Both the position numbers and the translations under genes were made by a program. A DNA stretch of 64,000 bases. It comes from Aquipseudomonas alcaligenes. Its GTDB lineage: Bacteria; Pseudomonadota; Gammaproteobacteria; Pseudomonadales; Pseudomonadaceae. The notes beneath the pieces were generated by a model. It saw only the letters and a program-made list of their open reading frames with translations. It made no database searches and was not told where the DNA came from. The DNA lies in assembly GCF_900156545.1 (NCBI RefSeq), contig NZ_FTNW01000002.1, positions 434,001 through 498,000 on the forward strand, given 5' to 3'. The first letter of the stretch is position 1. Every line of letters begins with the position of its first letter. This document shows, piece by piece, positions 42,710-53,015 of this stretch.

Positions 42710-43015
42710 ATGTCCGACTCCATCGACCTCGACGAAATCATCAAAGCCCTGGCCCACCCGGTGCGCCGCGAAATCCTGCAGTGGCTGAAGGAGCCGGAAA
42801 AGCACTTCGCCGACCAGGACCACCCGCTGGAACTGGGCGTCTGCGCCGGCAAGTTCGAGCGCTGCGGCCTGTCCCAGTCGAGCGTCTCGGTGCACCTGGC
42901 GACGCTGCAGCGCGCCGGTCTGATCAGCAGTCGCAAGGTCGGCCAGTGGAGCTTCTTCAAGCGTAACGAGGCCGTCATCAAGGCCTTCCTGAGCAGCCTC
43001 GACCAACAACTCTGA
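42710..43015 (+). CDS. ArsR-family transcriptional regulator
   Basis: 101 aa winged-helix protein. Recognition helix around CGLSQSSVSVHLATLQRAGLI, then a wing SSRKVGQWSFFKRN. Two Cys (LGVC...ERCGLSQ) could act as redox or electrophile sensors, as in related ArsR repressors of ene-reductases (inference). The following MFS and ene-reductase genes are its likely targets, and the operator cluster upstream supports autoregulation. Confidence 0.87.
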   Translation: MSDSIDLDEIIKALAHPVRREILQWLKEPEKHFADQDHPLELGVCAGKFERCGLSQSSVSVHLATLQRAGLISSRKVGQWSFFKRNEAVIKAFLSSLDQQL

Positions 43016-43071
43016 GCCCGGCCCGGCACGACGGGCCCTTCCATCACCGATTCGTTTCAGGAGCCGGCCCC

Positions 43072-44238
43072 ATGCCGTTACCGCTTCTCGTCCTCGCTTT
43101 GTCCGCGTTTGCCATCGGCACCACGGAATTCGTCATCATGGGCCTGCTGCCCGAGGTGGCCGCCGATCTCGGCGTGTCCATCCCCGGCGCCGGCTGGCTG
43201 GTCACTGGCTACGCCCTGGGCGTGGCCCTGGGCGCGCCGTTCATGGCCCTGGTCACCGCCAACTGGCCACGCAAGCTGGCCCTGCTCGGCCTGATGGGCA
43301 TCTTCGTCATCGGCAACCTGCTGTGCGCCACCGCCGCCGACTACGAGTTGCTGATGGTCGCGCGGGTGGTCACCGCGCTCTGCCATGGCGCCTTCTTCGG
43401 CATCGGCTCGGTGGTCGCCGCCAGCCTGGTGCCGGAGAACCGCAAGGCCTCGGCCGTGGCCCTGATGTTCACCGGCCTGACCCTAGCCAACGTGCTCGGC
43501 GTGCCGCTGGGTACCGCGTTGGGCCAGTACGCAGGCTGGCGCTCGACCTTCTGGGCGGTGACCGTGATCGGGGTGATCGCCTTCATCGGCCTGTGGCGCG
43601 TGCTGCCGAACAATCAGCAGCAGGAGCCGGCCGACCTGCGCGGCGAGCTGGCCGCCATGCGCGGCGCCGGGCTGTGGCTGGCGCTGAGCACCACCGTGCT
43701 GTTCTCCGCCGCCGTGTTCGCCCTGTTCACCTACATCGCCCCGCTGCTCGGCGAGGTCACCGGCGTATCGCCGCGCGGCATCACCTGGACCCTGCTGCTG
43801 ATCGGTGTCGGCCTGACCCTGGGCAACCTGATCGGTGGCCGCCTGGCCGACTGGAACCTGGCCACCGCGCTGGCCGGCATCCTGCTGACCCTGGCCCTGC
43901 TCTCCTCGCTGGTGCGCTGGAGCAGCCCGCTGCTGGTTCCGCTGGAGATCAACCTGCTGCTCTGGGCCATGGCCGCCTTCGCCGCCGTGCCGGCCCTGCA
44001 GGTCAACGTGATGAACTTCGGCCAGGCCGCACCCAACCTGGTGGCCACCCTCAATATCGGCGCCTTCAACCTGGGCAATGCCCTTGGCGCCTGGATCGGC
44101 GGCCTGGTGATCAGCCAGGGCCTGGGCCTCACCAGTGTGCCCCTGGCCGCCGCCGCGCTGGCCGCCCTGGCGCTGCTCGCCGCCCTGCTCACGACTTCTC
44201 TCGGCAGCAACTCTGCCGCCGAACCTCTGCTCGACTGA
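43072..44238 (+). CDS. MFS efflux transporter (AraJ/DHA1 type)
   Basis: 388 aa with 12 membrane helices. Family features: GTTEFVIMGLLPEVAADLGVS at the N-terminus and GYALGVALGAPFM, typical of the AraJ/YdhP-like DHA1 drug:proton antiporters. CAGGAGCC precedes the ATG. It lies between the ArsR gene and the ene-reductase gene (18-bp gap), so the unit probably exports and reduces the same class of toxic compound (inference). Confidence 0.87.
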   Translation: MPLPLLVLALSAFAIGTTEFVIMGLLPEVAADLGVSIPGAGWLVTGYALGVALGAPFMALVTANWPRKLALLGLMGIFVIGNLLCATAADYELLMVARVVTALCHGAFFGIGSVVAASLVPENRKASAVALMFTGLTLANVLGVPLGTALGQYAGWRSTFWAVTVIGVIAFIGLWRVLPNNQQQEPADLRGELAAMRGAGLWLALSTTVLFSAAVFALFTYIAPLLGEVTGVSPRGITWTLLLIGVGLTLGNLIGGRLADWNLATALAGILLTLALLSSLVRWSSPLLVPLEINLLLWAMAAFAAVPALQVNVMNFGQAAPNLVATLNIGAFNLGNALGAWIGGLVISQGLGLTSVPLAAAALAALALLAALLTTSLGSNSAAEPLLD

Positions 44239-44256
44239 CCCACTGGAGACCGCACC

Positions 44257-45306
44257 ATGACCACCCTGTTCGATCCGCTCAAGCTCGGCAGCCTGGAACT
44301 GCCCAACCGCATCATCATGGCCCCGCTGACCCGCTGCCGCGCCGACGCAGGCCGCGTACCCAACGCGCTGATGGCCGAGTACTACGTGCAGCGCGCCTCG
44401 GCCGGCCTGATCCTCAGCGAAGCCACCTCGGTGACACCGATGGGCGTTGGCTATCCGGACACCCCCGGCATCTGGTCCGAAGACCAGGTGCGCGGCTGGC
44501 TCAACATCACCCGCGCCGTGCACGCCAACGGCGGGCGCATCTTCCTGCAGCTGTGGCACGTCGGCCGCATCTCCGACCCGCTGTACCTCGATGGCGAGCT
44601 GCCGGTGGCACCGAGCGCCATCCAGCCGGCCGGACATGTCAGCCTGGTACGCCCGATGAAGGGCTTCGAGACCCCGCGCGCCCTGGAAACCGAGGAAATC
44701 GCCGAGATCGTCGAGGCCTACCGCCACGGCGCCGAGAACGCCAAGGCCGCCGGCTTCGACGGCGTAGAGATCCATGCCGCCAACGGCTACCTGCTCGACC
44801 AGTTCCTGCAGAGCAGCACCAACCAGCGCAGCGACCAGTACGGCGGCTCGCTGGAGAACCGCGCGCGCCTGCTGCTGGAAGTCACCGATGCCGCCATCTC
44901 GGTATGGGGCGCTGACCGCGTCGGCGTACACCTGTCGCCGCGCTGCGACCTGCATGACATGGGCGATGCTGACCCGCGCGAGACCTTCGGTTATGTCGCC
45001 CGCGAGCTGGGCAAGCGCGGCGTGGCCTTCATCTGCACCCGCGAGCGTGAAGACGAGGACAGCCTGACGCCGTTCATCAAGGAGCAGTTCGGCGGCCTGG
45101 TGATCGCCAACGAGCGCTTCACCAAAGAGCAGGCCAACGCCTGGCTGGCCGCGGGCAAGGCCGACGCCGTGGCCTTCGGCGTGCCCTATATCGCCAACCC
45201 CGATCTGGTCGAACGCCTGGCCCAGGACGCCCCGCTGAACGAGGCGCGCCCCGAACTGTTCTACGCCCAGGGCCCGGTCGGCTACATCGACTACCCGCGC
45301 CTGTAA
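44257..45306 (+). CDS. Old Yellow Enzyme family ene-reductase (NemA/XenB type)
   Basis: A 349-aa FMN-binding TIM barrel. LPNRIIMAPLTRCRA at the start, LWHVGRIS, GVEIHAANGYLLDQFLQ and ERFTKEQANAWL are typical of NemA/XenB-like reductases of N-ethylmaleimide, nitro-esters and other electrophilic alkenes. The His-Asn pair in IHAAN is the substrate-activating site. It is the last gene of the ArsR-MFS-reductase unit and is followed by a strong terminator. Confidence 0.92.
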   Translation: MTTLFDPLKLGSLELPNRIIMAPLTRCRADAGRVPNALMAEYYVQRASAGLILSEATSVTPMGVGYPDTPGIWSEDQVRGWLNITRAVHANGGRIFLQLWHVGRISDPLYLDGELPVAPSAIQPAGHVSLVRPMKGFETPRALETEEIAEIVEAYRHGAENAKAAGFDGVEIHAANGYLLDQFLQSSTNQRSDQYGGSLENRARLLLEVTDAAISVWGADRVGVHLSPRCDLHDMGDADPRETFGYVARELGKRGVAFICTREREDEDSLTPFIKEQFGGLVIANERFTKEQANAWLAAGKADAVAFGVPYIANPDLVERLAQDAPLNEARPELFYAQGPVGYIDYPRL

Positions 45307-45316
45307 GCTGGCTGCC

Positions 45317-45346
45317 ATGGAAAGCCCCGCAACCGGGGCTTTCCAT
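45317..45346 (+). terminator. Intrinsic terminator after ene-reductase 1
   Basis: A 13-bp perfect stem ATGGAAAGCCCCG / CGGGGCTTTCCAT with a 4-nt loop, 10 bp after the stop codon. Little T-run beyond the stem, but the stem ends in T-rich CTTTCC. Confidence 0.8.
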
Positions 45347-45478
45347 CGGTTTCGCCAAGCGTATCCCCCGCCATCGGCGGCGTATCGCGCCGGGCCTCGG
45401 CGATCCGCCCACTCGACGCCTTCCGGGCCTGCCCCGGCGGCCACACTGACCATGAGCCGGACCAACACGGAGAACAAC

Positions 45479-46165
45479 ATGCACAACGTACTGATAGCCG
45501 GCGCCTCGCGCGGCATCGGCCTGGGCCTGACCCGCGCCTGCCTGGCACGCGGCGACAGGGTTTACGCCGTCGCGCGCCGCGCGGGCAACGCAGCCCTCGA
45601 CCAACTGCAACAGCAACATCCCGAACGCCTGGTGCTGATCACCTGCGACCTCACCCGCCCGGATGCCGCGCAGCACATCGCGGCGGCGTTGCCGGCGCAG
45701 CCGCTGGATATCCTGCTGCTCAACGCCGGCATCCTGGGGCCAGAGCATCAGGACGTGGCGCAGATCAGCGCCGATGAGGTCGCCACCCTGTTTCTCACCA
45801 ATGCCGTCGCGCCGATCCGCCTGGCCAGACAACTGGCGCATCGGCTGCGCGCGGGCGGTGTGATCGCCTGCATGAGCTCGCAGATGGGCAGCGTAGCCCT
45901 GGCCCGCTCTGCCGAGATGCCGCTATACGGCGCCAGCAAGGCCGCACTGAACAGCCTGCTGCAGAGTTGGCACCGCTCCACCGAACGGCCCCAGGCCTGC
46001 CTGCTGGCACTGCATCCCGGCTGGGTACGTACTGAGATGGGAGGCAACGAGGCCGCGCTGGAGATCGAAACCAGCGTCGCCGGCCTGCTCGCCACCATTG
46101 AGGCGCATCTCGACGCCGACGGCTGCCACTTTCTCGACTACCAGCAGCTGCCGCTGCCCTGGTAG
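45479..46165 (+). CDS. Short-chain dehydrogenase/reductase
   Basis: 228 aa with a Rossmann fold: ASRGIGLGL (cofactor loop, about 9-17), LLNAG, active-site Ser in MSSQMG and YGASK. Closest in feel to the CsgA/C-factor subgroup of small SDRs; substrate unknown. GGAG lies before the chosen ATG (45479); an in-frame ATG at 45452 has no ribosome site. Confidence 0.85.
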   Translation: MHNVLIAGASRGIGLGLTRACLARGDRVYAVARRAGNAALDQLQQQHPERLVLITCDLTRPDAAQHIAAALPAQPLDILLLNAGILGPEHQDVAQISADEVATLFLTNAVAPIRLARQLAHRLRAGGVIACMSSQMGSVALARSAEMPLYGASKAALNSLLQSWHRSTERPQACLLALHPGWVRTEMGGNEAALEIETSVAGLLATIEAHLDADGCHFLDYQQLPLPW

Positions 46166-46234
46166 ACAAGGCGGCACCGGTTCGTCAGCAGGCTCTTGTC
46201 GGACAGCACCCCGACCTGGCTATGATCACACCCC

Positions 46235-46636
46235 ATGATCAACCCGCCTCCACTACGCTCCCCTTGCCCGCCCGGTGCCTGTGACTGCAACCGCGACCAG
46301 TTGCTGGAAACCCCGGGCGCGGACCTGCGCATCCTGCTGCTCAACCGCAGCGAGGAGAAGCGCCTGCTGGAGCGTCTGGAGAACCTGCGCGACCTCGACG
46401 ATCTGCGTCACCTGCAGCTGCGCATGCAGCAGCAACTCGGCATTCGCGTGGAGGTGGCGCCGGGCTTCAACGAAGTGCGCAGCATGCGCGGCATCGCCAT
46501 CCAGATCGCCGAGCATCCGGGCCTGTGCCGCAAGACCCGCCAGGCCATCCCTGCCGCCATTCGCCGCGGCCTGGAGCGCCAGCCGGAGATCGCCTACCGC
46601 TTGCTCGACTCCTACGACCTGCTGGGCGGCATCTGA
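46235..46636 (+). CDS. Conserved-looking hypothetical protein with N-terminal Cys cluster
   Basis: 133 aa. The N-terminus has CPPGACDCN (three Cys in eight residues), followed by an amphipathic helical region rich in Leu/Arg/Glu (RLLERLENLRDLDDLRHL) and a C-terminal part RRGLERQPEIAYRLL. No known domain. The Cys cluster could hold metal. A bidirectional terminator separates it from trxB. Confidence 0.7.
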   Translation: MINPPPLRSPCPPGACDCNRDQLLETPGADLRILLLNRSEEKRLLERLENLRDLDDLRHLQLRMQQQLGIRVEVAPGFNEVRSMRGIAIQIAEHPGLCRKTRQAIPAAIRRGLERQPEIAYRLLDSYDLLGGI

Positions 46637-46639
46637 AAC

Positions 46640-46668
46640 GAACAAGCCCCGCATGGCGGGGCTTGTTC
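46640..46668. terminator. Bidirectional terminator between convergent genes
   Basis: GAACAAGCCCCGC-ATG-GCGGGGCTTGTTC, a 13-bp perfect stem starting 4 bp after one stop codon and ending 16 bp before the trxB stop on the other strand. Confidence 0.85.
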
Positions 46669-46683
46669 ATGCCGACGCACGAC

Positions 46684-47823
<1,140 letters not shown>

Positions 47824-47851
47824 TCAATCCCTGCCTCCGGGTGTCAATGGC

Positions 47852-49810
47852 ATGACCCTGCGCAAACGACTGTTCTGGCTGTTCGCCCCCCTGCTGCTGT
47901 TCGCCCTGGGCTTCGCCTACCTGCTGTCGCAAAGCCTGATCCTCAGCCGCTTCGACCGCCAGGACACGATCCAGCTCACGGCCGAGGCAGAACGCCTGCG
48001 TGCGCTGCTGGACAACAGCCTGAAACGTAACCTCGACCTGCTGCTGAGCTACGCCCAGTGGGACGACAGCTATGAATTCATGCGTGGCAACCACCCGGAC
48101 TTCACCCGCCGCAACATGGACCCGGAAGCACTGCGCAGGGTGAACTTCGACTTCATGGTGTTTCTCGACCTCGACGGCAAGGTGCGCGCCGAGCAGTGGC
48201 TGCCGCCCGACCTGCCGGACCTGCTGGTACTGGGCAGCGACCGGCCCCGCAGCCACGCTTCGCTGCGCCAAAACATCCTGGCGCTGGCCGAACGCTTGCG
48301 TCACGCCACCAGCGCAGGGCCACGCGGCCAGCTGGTCGAGGTACAGGGCGTACCCTTGATCATGGTGATGAGCGAGATCAGCAATAACCAGAGCAGCCTG
48401 CCCAGCGCCGGCACCCTGCTGGCGGGGCACTTCATCGACGGCGAGCGCGCGGAGCACCTGCAGACCCAACTCGACGGCGCACTGCGCCTGCTGCCGCCGA
48501 GCGACAGGCGGGCCCGCTGGCGCGACCTGCCCAGCGCAGACCCGAGCAGTATCAACGAGATCGAAATCAGCCCCCGGCGAGTGCTCGACGCCCGGCACCA
48601 ACAGATCGCCCTGCTGTTCAGCAATAGCCTGGGCGAACCGGAGGTGATGCTCGAACTGACCCGCGAGCGCAGTCTTTATCTGGAGGGTCGGCAGGCCATT
48701 GCCATCTTCCTGGCCCAGGCCGGCGGCGTCGGCCTGGCCGCCTGGTTGCTCATTTTCCTGGGGCTGGAGTTCGGCATCCTGCGCCGGGTTTCGCGTATGC
48801 ACGGGGAGATCGCCGCCATCGGCCCGGGCTCGGTGCGGCAGCGCATTGGCGACCGCGGCAATGACGAGCTGGGCCACCTGGCGCTGGAAATCAACCGCAT
48901 GTTCGAGCGCCTGGAGCAGAGTGAGACACGCGATCGCGAGATTCTCGATGCCATCCAGGATGGCTACTTCGAGCTGACGCCCGACGGCACCGTGCAGGCG
49001 GTCAACCGCGCGCTGTGCAGAATGCTCGGCTATCCCAGCGAGGACCTGCTGGAGCAGTCCTATGAAACCATGCTGGAGCAGGAAGACATCGAGCGGGCGC
49101 GCCGTCTCTTCAGCCACGCGCTGGAGAGCGGCGAAAACGTCAGCTTCGCCGCCCCCTTTCGGCGCCGCGACGGCAGCCAGGGCTACTACGAGGCCCGCCT
49201 GTCGTTGATCCGCGACGGCCAGGGCAACTTCACCGGCTACCGCGGCATTCTGCGCGATATCAGCGATCAGGTGGCCTATCAGAACCGCCTGCTGGACATG
49301 GCGTACCGCGACCCGTTGACCGGCCTGGGCAATCGCAAGGCCTTCGCCGAGCAGTTGCGCCAGGCCATGGACAGGCAGACCCCGCTGGCCCTGCTGTTCC
49401 TCGACCTGGACCGCTTCAAGGAGGTCAACGACCGCTTCGGCCATGATGTCGGCGACGATCTCCTGCGCCAGATCGCCGAGCGCCTGCGCAGCGCCCTGCG
49501 CCAGCCCGACCGGGTCTATCGCCTGGGCGGCGACGAGTTCACTCTGATCCTTACCGAGGGCGACGAGGCCGTGGCGCAGAAGCTCGCCGAGCGCCTGCGC
49601 CAGGCGCTGCATGAGCCGATTCGGATCGGCTCGCTGAGCATCGATTTTGTTACGCCGAGTATCGGCATTGCACTCTATCCGCAGCACGCCCAGGATGCGG
49701 AAAACCTGATCAAGGCCGCCGACAGCGCGATGTACGAGGCCAAGCGCGAGCGCGACCGCGCCTGTCTCTACCAGCCGCAGCCGCTTTCCTCATCACCGCA
49801 AACTGGTTAA
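47852..49810 (+). CDS. CHASE4-HAMP-PAS-GGDEF diguanylate cyclase
   Basis: 652 aa. First membrane helix about 7-27; periplasmic CHASE4 sensor (SYAQWDDSYEFM near residue 70); second helix about 283-307; HAMP about 308-362; PAS about 368-480; GGDEF about 487-645 with intact RLGGDEF near residue 560. It should make c-di-GMP in response to an extracytoplasmic signal. Same position as PA0847 in P. aeruginosa. cysZ follows 33 bp later. Confidence 0.93.
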   Translation: MTLRKRLFWLFAPLLLFALGFAYLLSQSLILSRFDRQDTIQLTAEAERLRALLDNSLKRNLDLLLSYAQWDDSYEFMRGNHPDFTRRNMDPEALRRVNFDFMVFLDLDGKVRAEQWLPPDLPDLLVLGSDRPRSHASLRQNILALAERLRHATSAGPRGQLVEVQGVPLIMVMSEISNNQSSLPSAGTLLAGHFIDGERAEHLQTQLDGALRLLPPSDRRARWRDLPSADPSSINEIEISPRRVLDARHQQIALLFSNSLGEPEVMLELTRERSLYLEGRQAIAIFLAQAGGVGLAAWLLIFLGLEFGILRRVSRMHGEIAAIGPGSVRQRIGDRGNDELGHLALEINRMFERLEQSETRDREILDAIQDGYFELTPDGTVQAVNRALCRMLGYPSEDLLEQSYETMLEQEDIERARRLFSHALESGENVSFAAPFRRRDGSQGYYEARLSLIRDGQGNFTGYRGILRDISDQVAYQNRLLDMAYRDPLTGLGNRKAFAEQLRQAMDRQTPLALLFLDLDRFKEVNDRFGHDVGDDLLRQIAERLRSALRQPDRVYRLGGDEFTLILTEGDEAVAQKLAERLRQALHEPIRIGSLSIDFVTPSIGIALYPQHAQDAENLIKAADSAMYEAKRERDRACLYQPQPLSSSPQTG

Positions 49811-49843
49811 GGTCGGCGCGTTTTCAGCGCTGCGGAGATCAGC

Positions 49844-50584
49844 ATGCTCGCCCCTACCCTGACCGGCCCCCAATACCTCGCTCAAGGCCTGAAACTGGTG
49901 CTCAGCCCGGGCCTGCGCCTGTTCGTGCTGCTGCCACTGGCCGTGAATACCCTGCTGTTCATTGGCATGATCGTGCTGGCCATGCAGCAGTTCGGCGGCT
50001 GGGTCGATACCTTCATGCCCGGCCTGCCGAGCTGGCTGAGCTTCCTCGAATACGTACTCTGGCCGCTGTTCGTCGTGCTGGTGCTGGTGATCATGTTCTT
50101 CAGCTTCACCCTGCTGGCCAACATCATCGCCGCGCCGTTCAACGGCTTCCTGGCCGAGAAGGTGGAAGTGGTGCTGCGCGGTCGCGATGACTTCCCGCCC
50201 TTCAGCTGGGCCGAGCTGGGTGCCATGGTGCCGCGCACCATCGGCCGCGAGCTGCGCAAGCTGGCCTACTTCCTGCCGCGGGCCATCCCGCTGCTGATCC
50301 TCACCTTCGTGCCGGTGCTGAACCTGCTCGCCGCTCCGCTGTGGATTCTGTTCGGCATCTGGATGATGGCCGTGCAGTACATCGACTACCCCTGCGACAA
50401 CAACAAGGTCAGCTGGGATGACATGCTCGCCTGGCTGCGCGAGAAGCGCTGGCAGAGCCTGGGCTTCGGCGGCACCGTGTACCTGTCGCTGCTGATCCCC
50501 TTCGTCAACATCCTGGTAATGCCCGCCGCCGTGGCCGGCGCCACCCTGTTCTGGGTGCGCGAGCGCGACGTCACCGCGCAGTAA
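49844..50584 (+). CDS. cysZ: Sulfate transporter CysZ
   Basis: 246 aa. An EI24/CysZ-type inner-membrane protein with four to six hydrophobic segments ([38 protein letters not shown]). CysZ takes up sulfate for cysteine synthesis. GGAGATC precedes the ATG. It is in line with the diguanylate cyclase gene and may be cotranscribed. Confidence 0.92.
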   Translation: MLAPTLTGPQYLAQGLKLVLSPGLRLFVLLPLAVNTLLFIGMIVLAMQQFGGWVDTFMPGLPSWLSFLEYVLWPLFVVLVLVIMFFSFTLLANIIAAPFNGFLAEKVEVVLRGRDDFPPFSWAELGAMVPRTIGRELRKLAYFLPRAIPLLILTFVPVLNLLAAPLWILFGIWMMAVQYIDYPCDNNKVSWDDMLAWLREKRWQSLGFGGTVYLSLLIPFVNILVMPAAVAGATLFWVRERDVTAQ

Positions 50585-50605
50585 CCACACCGTCACGGCC
50601 TGTTC

Positions 50606-50631
50606 ATGGCGCCGTTCCAGACTGGCGCCAT
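50606..50631. promoter_or_regulatory. Perfect inverted repeat overlapping two candidate start codons
   Basis: ATGGCGCC-N10-GGCGCCAT: each end supplies an in-frame ATG of the glycosyltransferase gene (50606 and 50630). In mRNA it would form a stable hairpin over the start region, which could limit translation. It may also be an operator. Confidence 0.4.
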
Positions 50632-51778
50632 GAATGTCACAAGCCTGCACATCGCCCTGGTCAGCGAAACCTTCCCGCCGGAAGTCAACGGCGTGGCCAA
50701 CACCCTCGGCCGCCTGTGTCAGGGCCTGCGCGAGCGTGGCCACCGGCTGCAGCTGGTGCGTCCGCGCCAGGCCGATGACACCGCGCCCAACGACGATCAG
50801 TTGCTGCTCACCCGCGGCTGGCCGCTGCCCGGCTACGCCGGCCTGCAGTGGGGCCATTCGTCGCTGCACAAGCTGCTGCGGCGCTGGCAGCGCAACCGGC
50901 CGGACGTGCTGTACATCGCCACCGAAGGGCCGCTCGGCCTGTCCGCCCTGCGCGCGGCGAGGCGCCTGGGCATCCCGGTGGTGAGCGGCTTTCACACCAA
51001 TTTCCAGCAGTACAGCGACCACTATGGTTTCGGCCTGCTCACGCGCCTGCTCACCGGCTACCTGCGCTGGTTCCACAACCGCTCGCGGTTGACCCTGGTG
51101 CCCAGCCCAAGCCAGCGCCTGGAGCTGCAGCGGCGCGGCTTCGAGCGCCTGGAGCTGCTGGCGCGCGGCGTCGATGGCCAGCTGTTTCATCCCGCCCGGC
51201 GCTCGGCCGCACTGCGCGCCGAATGGGGCCTGGGCGAGGACGAGATCGCCGTGCTGCACGTCGGCCGCCTGGCTGCGGAGAAGAACCTGCAGCTGCTGAC
51301 CCGCACCTTTCGCCAACTGCAGCGCGACCTGCCGCAGCAGCGCCTGCGCCTGGTACTGGTCGGCGACGGCCCGCTGCGCGCCCAGCTGCAGGCCGAGCTG
51401 CCCGATGCACTGTTCTGCGGCGTGCAGCGCGGCGAGGCGCTGGCTGCGCACTACGCCAGCGGCGATCTGTTCCTCTTCCCCAGCCTCTCCGAAACCTTCG
51501 GCAACGTGGTGCTTGAAGCCCTGGCCTCGGGCCTGGCGGTGGTCGCCTTCGACCAGGCGGCCGCCGCCCAGCACATCCGCCATGGGCACAACGGCGCCCT
51601 GGCCACGCCCGGCGACGAGGCCGCCTTCATCGAGTCGGCCCGCTGGCTGCTGGAAGACACGGAGAGCCTGCGCCGGGTGCGCCTGAATGCGCGCCAGCAC
51701 GCCGGCAAGCAGGGCTGGCCGGCCATCGTCGAGCGCTTCGAGGGCCTGCTGCACGCAGCGCGCGACGTGCAGGCATAA
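50630..51778 (+). CDS. GT4-family glycosyltransferase
   Basis: 382 aa. A GT-B fold with N-terminal HIALVSETFPPEVNGVANTLGRL and C-terminal FLFPSLSETFGNVVLEALASGLAVVAFD (the E-x7-E sugar-nucleotide site). Proteins like this (MgtA/PimB-like) transfer mannose or glucose to lipid acceptors, so glycolipid synthesis is plausible. The start could also be 24 nt upstream; neither ATG has a good ribosome site. It ends in an intrinsic terminator. Confidence 0.85.
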   Translation: MNVTSLHIALVSETFPPEVNGVANTLGRLCQGLRERGHRLQLVRPRQADDTAPNDDQLLLTRGWPLPGYAGLQWGHSSLHKLLRRWQRNRPDVLYIATEGPLGLSALRAARRLGIPVVSGFHTNFQQYSDHYGFGLLTRLLTGYLRWFHNRSRLTLVPSPSQRLELQRRGFERLELLARGVDGQLFHPARRSAALRAEWGLGEDEIAVLHVGRLAAEKNLQLLTRTFRQLQRDLPQQRLRLVLVGDGPLRAQLQAELPDALFCGVQRGEALAAHYASGDLFLFPSLSETFGNVVLEALASGLAVVAFDQAAAAQHIRHGHNGALATPGDEAAFIESARWLLEDTESLRRVRLNARQHAGKQGWPAIVERFEGLLHAARDVQA

Positions 51779-51781
51779 AAA

Positions 51782-51801
51782 AGCCCCGGTGTGCCGGGGC
51801 T
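51782..51801. terminator. Terminator between convergent glycosyltransferase and ene-reductase 2
   Basis: AGCCCCGG-TGTG-CCGGGGCT with six A before it on the plus strand, giving a U-run for minus-strand transcripts of the ene-reductase gene. Confidence 0.8.
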
Positions 51802-51847
51802 GGAAGGGGTGCCCCGCAGCGCGGCGCACCTGGGGTAAAGCTGAGGA

Positions 51848-52957
51848 TCAGACCAGCTGCTTGAGCGCCTCGCGGCTGAACGGCAGGATGTCGCTCTCGC
51901 GGCCATCGCGCACCTTCACCGCCCAGTCCGGGTCGACCAGCAAGGCGCGGCCCACGGCCACCAGGTCGAACTCCTGCTTGTTCAGGCGCTCCAGCAGGTT
52001 CTCCAGGCTGGCCGGCTCGGCCACCTTGTCGGTGTTGACCATGAACTGCAGGAACTCGCCGTCCAGGCCGACGCTGCCGACAGTGATGGTCGGCTTGCCG
52101 GTGAGCTGGCGGGTCCAGCCGGCCAGGTTGAGGTCGCTGCCCTCGAACTCCGGCTCCCAGAAGCGGCGGGTCGAGCAGTGGAAGATGTCCACGCCGGCAT
52201 CGGACAGCGGCTTGAGGAAGGCTCCCAGTTCCTCGGCGGTCTGCACCAGGCGCGCGGTGTAGTCCTGCTGCTTCCACTGGGAGAAGCGGAAGATGATCGG
52301 GAAGTCCGGGCCGACGGCGGCGCGCACGGCCTGGACCAGCTCGATGGCGAAGCGAGAGCGGCCGGCCAGGTCGCCGCCGTACTCGTCGGTACGCTTGTTG
52401 CTGCCTGCCCAGAAGAACTGGTCGATCAGGTAGCCGTGGGCGCCGTGGATCTCCACGCCGTCCATGCCGATGGCCTTGGCGTCGCGGGCGGCCTGGGCGA
52501 AGGCGGCGATCACCTCCTGGATGTCGTCCTTGGTCATGCCATGCACAACCACGGTGCCGTCCTTGACCTTCTCCGACGGGCCGTAACCCGGCACGCTGGC
52601 ATCCGGCTCGGTGCCCAGCTTGCGCACGTTCCCCACGTGCCACAGCTGCGGGACGATCTTGCCGCCTTCGGCGTGCACGGCATCGACCACCTGCTTCCAG
52701 CCGGCCAGGGCATCCTCGCCATAGAAGCGCGGCACATGCGGGTAGCCGTTGGAAGCCTTGTGGCCAACGGTGGTGCCCTCGGTGACGATCAGGCCGACGC
52801 CGGCGGCGGCACGGCGACGGTAGTACTCGACCACCTGGGCATTGGGCACGCCGCCCGGCGAGAAGGAACGGGTCATCGGCGCCATCACCACGCGGGTGGG
52901 CAGCTCCAGATTGCCCAGGCGGAAGGGCGCGAACAGGGCTTGAACAGGTGCGGTCAT
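51848..52957 (-). CDS. Old Yellow Enzyme family ene-reductase, second copy
   Basis: A 369-aa FMN barrel: LPTRVVMAPMTRSF, LWHVGN, GVEIHGAHGYLIDQFFW with the IHGAH (His-His type) active site, unlike the His-Asn of the first copy, and a C-terminal VAVGRALLVDPDW. It probably reduces different alkenes or enones. AAGGAGATCCC precedes the ATG. A TetR repressor gene lies upstream and a shared sequence motif sits before both. Confidence 0.9.
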   Translation of the reverse strand: MTAPVQALFAPFRLGNLELPTRVVMAPMTRSFSPGGVPNAQVVEYYRRRAAAGVGLIVTEGTTVGHKASNGYPHVPRFYGEDALAGWKQVVDAVHAEGGKIVPQLWHVGNVRKLGTEPDASVPGYGPSEKVKDGTVVVHGMTKDDIQEVIAAFAQAARDAKAIGMDGVEIHGAHGYLIDQFFWAGSNKRTDEYGGDLAGRSRFAIELVQAVRAAVGPDFPIIFRFSQWKQQDYTARLVQTAEELGAFLKPLSDAGVDIFHCSTRRFWEPEFEGSDLNLAGWTRQLTGKPTITVGSVGLDGEFLQFMVNTDKVAEPASLENLLERLNKQEFDLVAVGRALLVDPDWAVKVRDGRESDILPFSREALKQLV

Positions 52958-52980
52958 GGGATCTCCTTGGGCCGGCCAGC

Positions 52981-52995
52981 TGACCGGTCGTCTCG
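52981..52995. promoter_or_regulatory. Candidate TetR operator, copy 1
   Basis: TGACCGGTCGTCTCG, containing the palindrome GACCGGTC, 24 bp upstream of the second ene-reductase start. An identical 15-mer lies before the TetR gene. Confidence 0.65.
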
Positions 52996-53015
52996 TCGAT
53001 GGGCAAAAAAATGCG

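Noticed and set aside
43483..45516. 677-codon open frame antisense to the MFS and ene-reductase genes
   Set aside because: Spans two well-supported genes on the other strand and has the Gly/Gln/His-rich look of a shadow frame.
49793..51829. 678-codon open frame antisense to cysZ and the glycosyltransferase
   Set aside because: Low-complexity Gln/His/Ala-rich translation with no motif; antisense shadow.
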